Origin: Chthonomonas sp.
GTDB lineage: Bacteria; Armatimonadota; Fimbriimonadia; Fimbriimonadales; Fimbriimonadaceae
Reading direction: 5' to 3'
DNA: 64,000 nt
Assembly: GCA_016788585.1 (NCBI GenBank)
Contig: JAEURP010000003.1
Coordinates: forward strand, 48,079 to 112,078
Made by a program: the position numbers and the translations under genes. Positions within the stretch are counted from its first letter, which is position 1. Every line of letters begins with the position of its first letter. The notes below the pieces were generated by a model. It was not told the origin of the DNA, made no database searches, and saw only the letters and a list, made by a program, of their open reading frames with translations. This document shows, piece by piece, positions 1-8,656 of this stretch.

Positions 1-437
1 TATTGCCGACCGGTACTTCCAAAGCCACCTTCTCCTCGCTCCGAATCCGGTAGCGCGCCGACCACTTGCCATTCCGCGCGAGCTACCGGACAAATCACCA
101 ATTGGGCGATCCGATCGCCTATTTCGATTGTATAGCTTTCTTCTCCAAAGTTAACAACTAGGACGTTGATTTCGCCCCGAAAATCACTGTCGATGGTTCC
201 GGGCGGATTAATCAGGGTGAGGCCATGCTTGATCGACAAGCCACTCCGCGGCCGTACCTGGGCCTCGAATCCTTCTGGGACCGATATCCGTAAGCCAGTT
301 GGCACCATGGCTCTCCCCATGCTCGAAACCACCACTGATGCGCTGGCGCGCAAGTCCATTCCAGCCGCACCCGGCGTTGCATATTCGGGCAGGTCTGCAC
401 CATCGGTCACCACTATGGGAATCGGGACTTGTTGCAT
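1..437 (-). CDS. dut: dUTP diphosphatase (dUTPase), stop probably at window edge
   Basis: Hydrolyses dUTP to dUMP and pyrophosphate, keeping uracil out of DNA and feeding dTMP synthesis; trimeric cytosolic enzyme. The minus-strand translation shows all five dUTPase motifs in order: TPGAAGMDL (residues 21-29), PRSGLS, the catalytic GTIDSDFRGEI, IAQLVICP, and the C-terminal Gly-rich motif ERGEGGFGSTG. The visible reading frame ends GRQ followed by TA; the E. coli enzyme also ends GRQ, so the stop codon very likely starts at position 2 and is cut by the window edge. The start is the only ATG that places motif 1 at its usual distance. No clear ribosome binding site is visible. Confidence 0.95.
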   Translation of the reverse strand, partial: MQQVPIPIVVTDGADLPEYATPGAAGMDLRASASVVVSSMGRAMVPTGLRISVPEGFEAQVRPRSGLSIKHGLTLINPPGTIDSDFRGEINVLVVNFGEESYTIEIGDRIAQLVICPVARAEWQVVGALPDSERGEGGFGSTGRQ

Positions 438-498
438 GAAAGCGTCAATCGAAAGGGACGGACGGACCGAGCAAACAAGTTCGCGACCGCTCAAAACG

Positions 499-504
499 TA
501 TAAT
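499..504 (+). promoter_or_regulatory. -10 promoter element (TATAAT)
   Basis: Perfect TATAAT with 11 bases before the ATG at 516. The transcript would start only a few bases before the start codon, so the AAAGGA at 508-513 may not be fully transcribed. Confidence 0.6.
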
Positions 505-515
505 TCAAAGGACTT

Positions 516-1388
516 ATGGAGTTAACGCCCTCCAAGAAGCTGCCCAATTTCAGCCAGTACCTCGCGACTGAGTTGGCGGAAGCCAAGAAGCGGACCCGAA
601 CCGCTTGGAAATTTGGCATAGCCGGCCTCGGATTCATCGGTGCGGCTGGGGCGGCATTCTTCAGCCAGCGGCTTGGATGGCCCCTCTGGGTCGCTTTGCC
701 CACCTTCATGGTGAGCACGAGTTTCATCCTCAACCAAGTTGATTTGTGGCTGAAGAAGCCGAGATCGACCGACGAGCGTTACTACTTAGAACTCGATGCC
801 ATTGCGACCAAATATGCTTTAAGCATGAATCGGCGGCGACTGCATCGCGAGCTCGATTACACTGCTGCCCAGCTCCTGGAAGCTAGCGCTTATTATTGGG
901 TGCGAATTGTCAACCACCTAAACACTCCCGCGTGGAACAGTGACGCCACGCCAGCCCACTTGCGGGCGATTCGTCTGCAAACAATGCAGGCCGCTACTGA
1001 AGCGATGCGAGAACAAATGGCGCTCTGCGCCCGCTGCCTTGCGATGCCTGGCCACAACAAGGGCACGGACTTGCGCGAGGTTCTCGAAGACACGCTCGGA
1101 ATCGACGTGGAGAAGATTCTCGATAGTCTGCGCGCCAGCCCAATCATGAAGAAAGGGATCCAGAGTGAGCACCTGCCAGAGATCTTTGACTCTTCTCGAA
1201 ACCTGGCCGAGAAGCTCAAGCGCTTGAGCGGCGAGATCGACCAGATGGCGATAGAAAATATGAAGACCTTTCAAGGCGATGGGTCGGGCGCCGTGGCTTC
1301 GATCGACGCCGTCCTTCGAGGGCTCCACGAAGTGCGTGCGGCCGAGACCGAGTTGAGCGACGGCGAATCACTTCGCGAACGCCTCTAG
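516..1388 (+). CDS. Hypothetical membrane protein, two N-terminal TM helices
   Basis: I do not recognise a family. The 290-residue product has a charged N-terminus, two closely spaced hydrophobic helices (about residues 32-50 and 55-72), then a long, mostly helical, charged region with a possible coiled coil near residues 225-250. This looks like a membrane-anchored protein with a large soluble C-terminal part. The ATG follows a TATAAT box at 499 and an AAAGGA. The gene is divergent from dut, and its stop overlaps the stop of the HAD gene on the other strand through a shared CTAG. Confidence 0.75.
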   Translation: MELTPSKKLPNFSQYLATELAEAKKRTRTAWKFGIAGLGFIGAAGAAFFSQRLGWPLWVALPTFMVSTSFILNQVDLWLKKPRSTDERYYLELDAIATKYALSMNRRRLHRELDYTAAQLLEASAYYWVRIVNHLNTPAWNSDATPAHLRAIRLQTMQAATEAMREQMALCARCLAMPGHNKGTDLREVLEDTLGIDVEKILDSLRASPIMKKGIQSEHLPEIFDSSRNLAEKLKRLSGEIDQMAIENMKTFQGDGSGAVASIDAVLRGLHEVRAAETELSDGESLRERL

Positions 1389-2131
1389 TCGAAAGGAGTA
1401 CTGAGGAGATCGGGCACGCTGACAGCGACCCGAACACCTGACACTGGATCTATGGTTGCTCCGGTAAGTACCAAGGCCGTTTGACATCCAGCCGCCTGAC
1501 CAGCGGCAATGTCCGTTTCCATCCGATCGCCGACGACAAGGCAATCGCCAGGCTCAACCCCCGCCTCGTCCAGCAGCTGGTTGATCATTGCGGGATTGGG
1601 CTTGCCGAGCACCTCGGGTGCGACTCCACTTGCCGCCTCGATTGCGGCCACGATGGCCCCCGCTCCGGGTTCAACCCGACCGCCCTCCAAGGGGTAAGTC
1701 GCATCTCGGTTCGTCGCAATAAATCTCGCCCCCCTGCGAATGAGCTGGAGGGCGCGGCTGCACTTATCGTAAGTAAAGCCACGATCTATTCCGACAACGA
1801 CCGCATCCGCGTCGGCCCCCGCCTTATCAAAGGATGAAAACTCCCTTTCTAAGGCCGGGCCGCCGACAACATACACGGACCTCATTCCCCGCGACTGGCA
1901 GACTTGAGCTGAAAACGGACCACTGCCCATCACTTCGTGGCGGTTGGCTTCAAAGCCCATTCCCGTCAGCTTTCTTGCAACTTCTTCTGAAGAGATCGAA
2001 GAGTTGTTCGTGAGAAATCTGATTTGAACCGACTTGCGCCGCAACTCACTGAGGCTCTCGGCAGCTCCCTGGATGGGCTCATTCCCACGCCACAGAGTGC
2101 CATCAAGGTCAAAAATGACCAGCCGAATCAT
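1385..2131 (-). CDS. HAD-IIA family sugar-phosphate phosphatase (NagD-like)
   Basis: Predicted cytosolic Mg-dependent phosphatase. HAD motif I is DLDGT near residues 8-12 (Asp nucleophile), motif II is the TNNSS segment at about 41-45, the C-terminal GKPNP carries the motif III Lys, and VVGDRMETDIAAG is motif IV. The cap insertion of subclass IIA lies between motifs II and III. At 248 residues it is of normal family length. The start overlaps the stop of the polyprenyl synthase by ATGA, so the genes are translationally coupled. Substrate cannot be told; family members act on p-nitrophenyl phosphate, phosphoglycolate, glycerol phosphate or nucleotides. Confidence 0.9.
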   Translation of the reverse strand: MIRLVIFDLDGTLWRGNEPIQGAAESLSELRRKSVQIRFLTNNSSISSEEVARKLTGMGFEANRHEVMGSGPFSAQVCQSRGMRSVYVVGGPALEREFSSFDKAGADADAVVVGIDRGFTYDKCSRALQLIRRGARFIATNRDATYPLEGGRVEPGAGAIVAAIEAASGVAPEVLGKPNPAMINQLLDEAGVEPGDCLVVGDRMETDIAAGQAAGCQTALVLTGATIDPVSGVRVAVSVPDLLSTPFD

Positions 2132-3132
2132 GCTTGCCGCTCGATCACGTACCGTCCCGCAACCCGTAGCAACTCACGATGCGGCGAGTTCGGAAGACGA
2201 TCGAGTGCACTCAAAGCCAGCGTAAGGTGTTGCTCCGCAAGACCAAGGGCCCGAGCAAACGCCCCTCGCTCTGCCATCCATCGAACGATGGTCTCCAATT
2301 CGCCGTCGGTCGGATTCCCTTCGAAGGCAGCTCGAACAAATCGCGTCTCGCTAGGCTCGAGTTCCTTTAGCAATTCAATGAGTGGAAGAGTGACGCATCC
2401 CTCTCGAAAATCCGTCCCACGAGGCTTGCCGGTCTGCTTTGCGGCACCGCGGAAATCGAGCACGTCATCGGCAATCTGAAATGCAAGACCTAGGTGCCTT
2501 CCATAGACTGCAAGGGAGTCGGTTGTGGTTCGATCAGCCTTAGCAACCAAGCCACCAAGGGTGCAACAGCACTCCACAAATGCCGCCGTTTTCATTCCGA
2601 GAATTCGCAGGTGGTCGTCGATTGACAAATCAAACTGGCCGCGAACTTCAACCTCGCGTGCCTCGCCCTCTGCCATTTCAACCACCATTTGGCTTGCGAT
2701 TCGGATGATCTCGATATCGCCATCCGCGGCCAGAATTGTCATTGCCTTGGCCAGGAAGTAGTCCCCACTCAGGATGCTCGCCGTATTCCCGTAGACTGAT
2801 GAAGCCGTTGGTCGGCCCCGACGTGTGGCGCTCTCGTCGATCACGTCGTCGTGAATGAGCGTCGCCATATGGATCATCTCCATGCACGCCCCTAGTTCCA
2901 GCGTTCGTTGCGGGTCATAGTCGAGGCCGGTTGCCTTCGCGCTAAGAATCAGGAAGACCGGGCGCAACCGTTTGCCACCCGCGTCCAGCGTGTGGCGCAA
3001 AACTTTCTGTACCGTTTCTACTCGAGATTCACTCTGTGCTTGTAGCTGCTTCTCAATTGCTGCAACGTCCTGCGCGATTTGAACCAGGCTCGCGCTAGCG
3101 ACACCCGCCGCTTCGAAGAGCCCGGCTTTCAT
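2128..3132 (-). CDS. All-trans polyprenyl diphosphate synthase
   Basis: Condenses isopentenyl diphosphate units onto an allylic primer to make the long isoprenoid chain, here most likely the menaquinone side chain. The first Asp-rich motif DDVID is at residues 95-99 and the second, DDVLD, at 222-226; KRLRP near residues 54-58 is the substrate-binding Lys/Arg segment. Length (334) is normal for the IspB/HepT family. Overlaps the neighbours on both sides by four bases (ATGA). Pairing with the quinone methyltransferase upstream supports menaquinone biosynthesis; chain length cannot be read from the sequence. Confidence 0.93.
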   Translation of the reverse strand: MKAGLFEAAGVASASLVQIAQDVAAIEKQLQAQSESRVETVQKVLRHTLDAGGKRLRPVFLILSAKATGLDYDPQRTLELGACMEMIHMATLIHDDVIDESATRRGRPTASSVYGNTASILSGDYFLAKAMTILAADGDIEIIRIASQMVVEMAEGEAREVEVRGQFDLSIDDHLRILGMKTAAFVECCCTLGGLVAKADRTTTDSLAVYGRHLGLAFQIADDVLDFRGAAKQTGKPRGTDFREGCVTLPLIELLKELEPSETRFVRAAFEGNPTDGELETIVRWMAERGAFARALGLAEQHLTLALSALDRLPNSPHRELLRVAGRYVIERQA

Positions 3133-3848
3133 TCTTTAACCCCCCAATGCATGCAGACATTGCCAAATGCGAAATCTCTGAATTTGACTGCTTTGAAGCC
3201 AGCCGCTTCCATGCTCGCCCTAAGGTCCTCGCGGGACATAAATCGTTGAGCGCTTTCAGGCAAGTATTCATAGGCCTCGCGGTTGCTGAGGAGCGCTCCA
3301 ACCTTCGGCAGTACTTTGCCGGTGAAGACTCCGCAGGCTGCCCGAATCCATGGTTGCCGAGGAATAGCCATGTCGATACTGACGAACCGGCCCCCTGGCT
3401 TCAATACTCGTGCGATCTCGCGATGAGCGCGGTCGATATCCGGAACATTTCGAATTCCCCATCCGACGGTCACGACATCAAAACTCGCGGTTGCTAATGG
3501 CAATTGGCAGGCATCTCCAAGCGACAGGGGCGACTGAGACTTGCCCTTGGCAATGGCGAGCATGGGCAAACAAAAATCGATACCAACTACTCTCGCTCCG
3601 GCTAACTCCAGAATGGAAATGAAGTCGCCCGTGCCGCAGCAAAGATCGAGAGCAACCTCCCCGGGCTCCACACCAATGGTTCTTACCGCAGTCCGCCGCC
3701 AAGCCCGATCAAGGTTGGCTGTCATCAGCCGGTTCATGCGATCATATGAGGGCGCGATATTGCCGAACATCTCCTGAACGGCCTGCCTTTTCTCCTCACC
3801 TTGGGTGAGCCATGGTTTCTTGCTTTCGGTCGGCTTCGCCAAGTTCAT
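3129..3848 (-). CDS. ubiE: Demethylmenaquinone / ubiquinone methyltransferase (MenG/UbiE)
   Basis: SAM-dependent C-methyltransferase for the last step of menaquinone synthesis. The SAM-binding motif I is LDLCCGTGDF, preceded by the family hallmark FGNIAPSYDRMNRLM and WRR. Motif RVLKPGGRFVSIDM is the conserved post-motif region. I place the start at the ATG at 3848 because a TACAAT -10-like box lies at about 3888-3893 and the residues upstream do not resemble the family; an in-frame ATG at 3899 would add 17 residues. First gene of the three-gene operon with the prenyl synthase and HAD phosphatase, linked by ATGA overlaps. Confidence 0.93.
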   Translation of the reverse strand: MNLAKPTESKKPWLTQGEEKRQAVQEMFGNIAPSYDRMNRLMTANLDRAWRRTAVRTIGVEPGEVALDLCCGTGDFISILELAGARVVGIDFCLPMLAIAKGKSQSPLSLGDACQLPLATASFDVVTVGWGIRNVPDIDRAHREIARVLKPGGRFVSIDMAIPRQPWIRAACGVFTGKVLPKVGALLSNREAYEYLPESAQRFMSREDLRASMEAAGFKAVKFRDFAFGNVCMHWGVKE

Positions 3849-3910
3849 TCGCAGGCAAGTTTCAGAAGATTCTGAAAGTTCAGCCTTATTGTACGCCATT
3901 CGGTAATCTC

Positions 3911-4036
3911 ATGCCGATGAGAAACCGCTGGATTGTTCCGCTACTCCTGCTGATTGCAAGTCTAGTCGTTTTCTGGCTTCTCCCCGCTCAACTTCGTGAT
4001 GGTCCCGTCAAGGTCGAGTTCTCCGATCCTGACTAG
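3911..4036 (+). CDS. Possible small membrane protein (41 aa)
   Basis: A short reading frame starting MPMRNRW, followed by one strongly hydrophobic helix (about residues 8-24) and an acidic tail. Its TAG stop overlaps the response-regulator stop through CTAG, the same convergent arrangement as at 1385-1388. That tight end and the credible single-pass helix argue for a real gene, but there is no homology support and no clear promoter or ribosome binding site. Function unknown. Confidence 0.4.
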   Translation: MPMRNRWIVPLLLLIASLVVFWLLPAQLRDGPVKVEFSDPD

Positions 4037-4728
4037 CTGGGCGGCTGGAATTTGAACCCGAAGCCTCGAATTGTCGTCAGCGCGTCGTCGATACCGGCCT
4101 GCTTTAGCTTCGCCCTCAATCGATACACAAGTACATCAAGTGAATTGCTTGCAAACTCCGAGTTAAATCCCCAAACCGCTTGAAAGATTTTGTCTCGCTC
4201 CAATGCCAATCCTGGGCGATTCACGAAGTAAAGGAGTAAGTCGTATTCAGTTTGTGTCAATGGCACGGGCATGCCACCGACCTCGACGGTTCGAGAATCC
4301 TGGTTCAACGCAAACTCTCCGAATCGTATGATCTGGTTCCCGCTTGCCCTTCCCAGACCATATTGATTATTGCGGCGAAGAATAGCCTTGATCCTTGCCG
4401 TAAGTTCGTGCACATCGAACGGCTTTGCTAAGTAGTCGTCGGCTCCAGCCTCAAGGCCAACGACCTTGTCGATCGAATCGCCACTCGAGGTAAGCATCAT
4501 GATTGGAAAGCTATATCGATCTCGAAGGTGGCGACACAACGCTAAGCCGTCGCCATCCGGCAAGCTCAGATCCAATATCAAGAGGTCCGGCGGCTGTTGA
4601 TCAATCATGGCCCGACCCTCTTCCACCGTATGTGCCCATGAAACTTGATTGCCCTGCCCCACCAGGAGTCTTGCCAAACTCTGGGTCAGGAATTGGTCGT
4701 CGTCGATAATCTGAATTCTTCCGGTCAT
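4033..4728 (-). CDS. OmpR/PhoB-family response regulator
   Basis: Receiver domain (about 1-120) with acidic pocket D9-D11, phosphoacceptor D53 (LILDLSLPDGDG), conserved Thr/Ser in MLTSSG and Lys in YLAKPFD. The C-terminal winged helix (about 135-230) shows the OmpR-type pattern LTQTEYDLL, VWGFNS and LDVLVYRLRAKL. It should act as a DNA-binding transcription factor switched by phosphorylation. The ATG overlaps the stop of the upstream histidine kinase (ATGA), so the two form a cotranscribed pair. Target genes are unknown. Confidence 0.95.
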   Translation of the reverse strand: MTGRIQIIDDDQFLTQSLARLLVGQGNQVSWAHTVEEGRAMIDQQPPDLLILDLSLPDGDGLALCRHLRDRYSFPIMMLTSSGDSIDKVVGLEAGADDYLAKPFDVHELTARIKAILRRNNQYGLGRASGNQIIRFGEFALNQDSRTVEVGGMPVPLTQTEYDLLLYFVNRPGLALERDKIFQAVWGFNSEFASNSLDVLVYRLRAKLKQAGIDDALTTIRGFGFKFQPPS

Positions 4729-6314
4729 GCAGTGGGGATCTCCACTCGAAAGGTTGTGCCTTGCCCTTGAGACGACCGCAATGTGATTGATCCCTTACAG
4801 TCCTCTACGATCTGCTTGCAACTATAAAGTCCGAGGCCGAATCCACCTCGGCGGCTGGTCCGAAACGGCTCGAAGGCGTGAACAACCATTTCTTCTGTCA
4901 TTCCCGAGCCGCTGTCCTCGACTTCTATTACAACATTGCTGCCCTCGACAAACGTGCGTACTTCCAATCGTCCGCCAGCACTCATTGCCTGGATGGCATT
5001 CATCATGAGATTAAGAAACAGGTGGTCCAGCCGACTTGGATCCGTCAATGCGCAGGTGTCGGCAGACTCGATTTTTGCTTTGCATTCAATCCGGGCAACG
5101 CGAAAATGCTGCTCAAGCAAGTCCAACACACGTTGAATTGACTCGGCAATATTGGTCCTCTGAAGAACTACCTCCTTTGGCCGTGCATAGCTGAGAAGCC
5201 GATGTGCAAGAACACTAAAGCGATCCAGGTGCATTTGGACCTTTCTGACCGTTTCACTGGAGCTGGAGTCCATTTCCATCTCTAGGGACATCGCCGTCAC
5301 GATATTGCGAATATCATGTGCAATCGCGGCCGAAAGAGTTCCCGTGGTCGCCAACTTCTCGTTTTGTATCACTTGCGCTTGGGCAACCCGCAAGTCTCGT
5401 TCAAGCCCCTTGAGCTGAGCTTCCCTTTCCAGTTCGCTACTGATTCGCATCGCCATCACACTCAAAAACTGGAGATCTGCCTCCGTGAGAAGTTCATGAG
5501 TCCTCGTGTCCAGAATGCACAATGTGCCGATGACAGTGCCGTCTGGAGAGTTGAGCGGCACACCTGCATATCTCGTGAATCCAAGCCGAGCTGGCATCAA
5601 ATTCGCGGCGAGCGGATTCGTAGAAGCATCCTGCACGATCACGCCCGAGTTAGACTCAAGGCAAAACTGGCAGTAAGCTTCCTCAACAGGATTCCCAGGC
5701 AAGGCTCGGGCTTCCGCATAAGGCCCGCCAACCGCATGAAACTCCATAAAATCTCCCTTGCGAATAGACAGGACAGCGATAGATTGATATAGATCGCCAA
5801 TTTGCTCGACTATTCTCTGGTACACCCTCTTTGGGTCTGGATCAAAGTGCAAGCTCGCTTCATGGAGGGCTTCTCGAAATCTCTCTTGCTTTCTCTCCTT
5901 CGTGATATCGAGGAATGTCCACAACCGCCCTACGGGCGTGGCGGTGGCATCGCGAATGGGCCCAGAGTGGCGAAGCAAAGTCGCTGATGGATTGCGCAGT
6001 TCGAGGATGTCGTTTTGAACGCTCTCCGGATCTGCGTAAACTCTGCTTAGGTTATCCCGCCAATCCTCGAAGGCGCCGATCCTAGACTCAACCATTTGGC
6101 GAACCGCATCCACCTCGCTTTGGACTACAACATCTGGGTTGATGCCGAATAGCTCACCGAATCGACGGTTAGCCGCGATTGCGACATGATCTAGGTCGGT
6201 TAGCAGCACACCATATTCAACGGCGCCCAGGATTGCCGAGAGAACCAGTGACGCGTCGCCAGTAAGTCTTGGTCGAACCGATACTTCACCAGAGTGTGAG
6301 CCAAGGCGATCCAT
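4725..6314 (-). CDS. Soluble sensor histidine kinase (PAS-GAF-HisKA-HATPase)
   Basis: 529 residues without a transmembrane segment, so the sensor is probably cytosolic. A PAS domain covers roughly 25-140, a GAF domain about 155-305 (ends near GTLCILDTRTHELL), then a dimerisation helix with phosphoacceptor His in AIAHDIRN, and an HATPase domain with the N box LFLNLMMNAIQAM, G1 DSGSGM, F box FEPFRTSRRGG and G2 FGLGLYSCKQIV. Partner of the overlapping response regulator. The PAS/GAF pairing suggests sensing of a small ligand, redox state or light; the ligand is not identifiable. Confidence 0.94.
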   Translation of the reverse strand: MDRLGSHSGEVSVRPRLTGDASLVLSAILGAVEYGVLLTDLDHVAIAANRRFGELFGINPDVVVQSEVDAVRQMVESRIGAFEDWRDNLSRVYADPESVQNDILELRNPSATLLRHSGPIRDATATPVGRLWTFLDITKERKQERFREALHEASLHFDPDPKRVYQRIVEQIGDLYQSIAVLSIRKGDFMEFHAVGGPYAEARALPGNPVEEAYCQFCLESNSGVIVQDASTNPLAANLMPARLGFTRYAGVPLNSPDGTVIGTLCILDTRTHELLTEADLQFLSVMAMRISSELEREAQLKGLERDLRVAQAQVIQNEKLATTGTLSAAIAHDIRNIVTAMSLEMEMDSSSSETVRKVQMHLDRFSVLAHRLLSYARPKEVVLQRTNIAESIQRVLDLLEQHFRVARIECKAKIESADTCALTDPSRLDHLFLNLMMNAIQAMSAGGRLEVRTFVEGSNVVIEVEDSGSGMTEEMVVHAFEPFRTSRRGGFGLGLYSCKQIVEDCKGSITLRSSQGQGTTFRVEIPTA

Positions 6315-6344
6315 GCTTGTTGCTAGCTAAGCATATTCCGGTCC

Positions 6345-6382
6345 AAAAAAGCCCCCGGCCGGATGACGACCGGACCGGAGGC
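6345..6382 (-). terminator. Rho-independent terminator of the PEP-CTERM gene
   Basis: On the minus strand a GC-rich hairpin (arms near 6371-6382 and 6351-6362, one small bulge) is followed by TTTTTT at 6350-6345. It sits just after the stop of the PEP-CTERM gene and before the kinase gene on the same strand, insulating the two. Confidence 0.85.
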
Positions 6383-6409
6383 AATGACCAGTTAGATAGG
6401 CAGGCAAAG

Positions 6410-7300
6410 CTATTTCTTTTTGCGTCGAAGAGCTCCGGCCAAGCCGATGCCAAGGGCGACCATGGAGGCTGGCTCTGGAACCGGCATTACTGCAATGTCG
6501 CGGATGGCCATTGAGTCACTTGTTTGCTCTTGGCCAATTGAGCCCACAAAACTAGCGGCTCCAGTAGCCAGGTTGATCGTTGCTAGGCGCGAGCCCGGGG
6601 TGCCGGCGATTTGAAGCGCCGCATAAGCTGTATTCGTCGAGCCGACCGTAAGAATATCCATCCCGGCAAGAGCCGTAACATCCGCACCGAGCATTCCGAC
6701 ATTGACCTGTGTTCCATTGTTTGGCGGGTTTTGAATCGTCAGCATGTTGCTTAGCGAATCAATGTTGTAGAGAGTCGTCGATGTTGCACCAGCAATGCTG
6801 TTCGTATAGGCAGAAGCAACGATATACGGCGCGCCATTGGGTTGGTTAAGCATTCCATCGACCGTTGTCGAACCAGTGGACACATTAACGCGCAGGTTTT
6901 GACCCAAGTTACTGGTGATTCGAAGGCGATCCGGAACCGGATTGAAGTCCACGCCAAATTCACTACCGCTAAGCAGAATTGGCTGGCCATTCGCCTGATT
7001 AAAAAGTGACGATACAAAAGTGGCTGCGCCGGTTGTAGTATTTAGGGTGTACAGCCTGCCGAACGAGCCCAATGCATAGAGCTGACCGCCATTTGGACGA
7101 AAGTCAATGCCGAGCAAGCCCTCGTTTGCAGAAAGGCCAGTGACAAATGTGGCCTGCATTAGGTTATTCGGGGAGGAGGAGTCGAAGCTCACGAGCTCAT
7201 TACGAGTCGAGATTCCATAAATGGTAACTGCCGGCGCGGATGCCGACATCCCTTCTACAACAACTGCAATTGCAGCAATAACAATGTGATTTCGCATCTT
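6410..7300 (-). CDS. PEP-CTERM sorted exported protein with DUF4394-like domain
   Basis: N-terminal signal peptide, then a repeated six-to-seven-bladed pattern (YALGSFGRLYTLNTTTGAAT, DRLRITSNLGQNLRVN, INLATGAASFVG) typical of DUF4394 domains. It ends in a PEP-CTERM tail: VPEPAS, a short hydrophobic helix and the basic end RRKKK. In other bacteria such tails are cut by an exosortase and the protein is delivered to the cell surface or exopolysaccharide; no exosortase gene lies in this window. I use the ATG at 7300 because GGCAAGGATCG precedes it and it starts the signal peptide cleanly; an upstream GTG at 7318 is less likely. Followed by a strong terminator. Confidence 0.88.
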   Translation of the reverse strand, partial: KMRNHIVIAAIAVVVEGMSASAPAVTIYGISTRNELVSFDSSSPNNLMQATFVTGLSANEGLLGIDFRPNGGQLYALGSFGRLYTLNTTTGAATFVSSLFNQANGQPILLSGSEFGVDFNPVPDRLRITSNLGQNLRVNVSTGSTTVDGMLNQPNGAPYIVASAYTNSIAGATSTTLYNIDSLSNMLTIQNPPNNGTQVNVGMLGADVTALAGMDILTVGSTNTAYAALQIAGTPGSRLATINLATGAASFVGSIGQEQTSDSMAIRDIAVMPVPEPASMVALGIGLAGALRRKKK

Positions 7301-7396
7301 GTAACGATCCTTGCCCACGTTTTGTCGTGGGTCTGAACTTACGATACAAGACCTCCAGCTAAAAGCGAACCTATCTTACACAACGTTCACGCACTG

Positions 7397-7413
7397 TCAT
7401 GAATCGTTCATGA
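7397..7413. repeat. 17-bp perfect dyad TCATGAA-TCG-TTCATGA
   Basis: Seven-base arms with a three-base spacer in the spacer between the aminopeptidase stop and the PEP-CTERM promoter region. It could be an operator or a weak transcript-end hairpin. The same two arms recur at 49466-49492. Confidence 0.5.
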
Positions 7414-7426
7414 AGGCAATTTGGGG

Positions 7427-8545
7427 TTACCCGAGATTGCCCGGATTTAGGCCCTGTAACTCAGGCAAGGTGAAGATGCCGTCTTTGCGAATGAGTACAC
7501 CGTCGAACCAAATCTCTCCACCACCGTACTCAGGTCGCTGGATCACCACTTTGTCCCAATGGATGGCGCTGGTGTTTCCGTTGCCTCCCGGCGGCTCATA
7601 GGCATTGCCCGGCGTCAAGTGAAATGAACCTCCAATCTTCTCATCGAACAACGTGTCCTTCATCGGGTGGAGGATGTGCGGATTGAATCCGAGAGCCCAT
7701 TCTCCGAAATAGCGGGCTCCTTCATCGGTATCCAGAATGTCGTTTAGCTTCTGGGTGTGCTCGCCCGCCGAAGCTTCAAATATTCTGCCGTCTTTGATCT
7801 TATAATGAATCTCGTTGAACTCTGTGCCTTGATAAAGGGAGACCGTGTTGTAGGTGACGTGGCCCTGCATCGAGTCGCGAACTGGGGCCGTGAAGCACTC
7901 GCCGTCCGGAATGTTTCGTTCACCGGTGCAAGGCACAGCTCCAATCCCTTTAATGCTGAACTTAAGATCGGTTCCAGGACCCGTGATGTGAACCTGATCA
8001 GTTCGGTTCATCAGGTCCTCCAGCGGTTTGCATGCTTCTGCCATCTTGGCGTAGTTCACGGTTGTCACTCTGAAGAAGAAGTCCTCAAAGGCCGGCGTAC
8101 TCATGCTAGCTTGTTGTGCCATGGACGGGGCCGGCCACCGCGTCACGACCCAACGCGTCTTCCGCACTCGATGCTGCACTACGGTTTGACCGTATAGCTT
8201 TTGCCAACTCGCCATGATCTCACTCGGAACATCGCCTTGCTCGGCGTAGTTGCCGCCGCCACGAAGGGCGATGTACGCCGTCATGTTCTGCATTTCATGC
8301 AATTCGTTATCGGCAATCGTGCGAATGCCGTCGTCGGTAGCCCCCATTAGTAGCTGACGCTTTACAAGGCTACTTTCAAGGCGAACTGCCGCTTGCGCCC
8401 CCTTACTTTGGGCTACGCGAACAAACTCTGCAACCGCTTCTTCCGGCAGATCAAAGGCGTGGATGAGTACGTTATCTGTGGGTCCGAGCTTTGTGGAGTG
8501 GCTACACATTAGCTCGGCGAGCTGAGTTACGCGGGGGTCAAGCAT
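7427..8545 (-). CDS. M29-family aminopeptidase (AmpS/aminopeptidase T-like)
   Basis: Metal-dependent exopeptidase removing N-terminal residues; dimeric and cytosolic in studied relatives. The sequence has the M29 layout: an N-terminal substrate domain and a C-terminal metal-site half with GERNIPDGECFTAPV (Glu ligands), FNEIHY, GARYFGEWALGFNP, FDEKIGGSFHLTPGNAY (Glu and His ligands) and SAIHWDKV (His and Asp ligands). Length (372) is somewhat short of the usual 400-410. The ATG lies exactly six bases after a TAAACT -10 box with no ribosome binding site, so the mRNA is probably leaderless. Confidence 0.92.
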   Translation of the reverse strand: MLDPRVTQLAELMCSHSTKLGPTDNVLIHAFDLPEEAVAEFVRVAQSKGAQAAVRLESSLVKRQLLMGATDDGIRTIADNELHEMQNMTAYIALRGGGNYAEQGDVPSEIMASWQKLYGQTVVQHRVRKTRWVVTRWPAPSMAQQASMSTPAFEDFFFRVTTVNYAKMAEACKPLEDLMNRTDQVHITGPGTDLKFSIKGIGAVPCTGERNIPDGECFTAPVRDSMQGHVTYNTVSLYQGTEFNEIHYKIKDGRIFEASAGEHTQKLNDILDTDEGARYFGEWALGFNPHILHPMKDTLFDEKIGGSFHLTPGNAYEPPGGNGNTSAIHWDKVVIQRPEYGGGEIWFDGVLIRKDGIFTLPELQGLNPGNLG

Positions 8546-8551
8546 TGTCCG

Positions 8552-8557
8552 AGTTTA
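8552..8557 (-). promoter_or_regulatory. -10 element (TAAACT), leaderless start of the M29 gene
   Basis: Minus-strand TAAACT with six bases before the ATG at 8545; transcription should begin on or next to the start codon. Confidence 0.55.
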
Positions 8558-8624
8558 GCCGAGAACGAATGCCCTCGGGGACTCCTCGAACGGCTACGGG
8601 TTTCAAATCCGGTCGCCGACAATG

Positions 8625-8630
8625 TATAAT
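8625..8630 (+). promoter_or_regulatory. -10 element (TATAAT) of rpsU
   Basis: Perfect TATAAT; the transcript would start near 8637 and include a GGAGG at 8640-8644 ahead of rpsU. Unlike most genes here, rpsU therefore has a conventional short leader. Confidence 0.65.
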
Positions 8631-8656
8631 AGCGCCTCTGGAGGAAATCCGATAAA

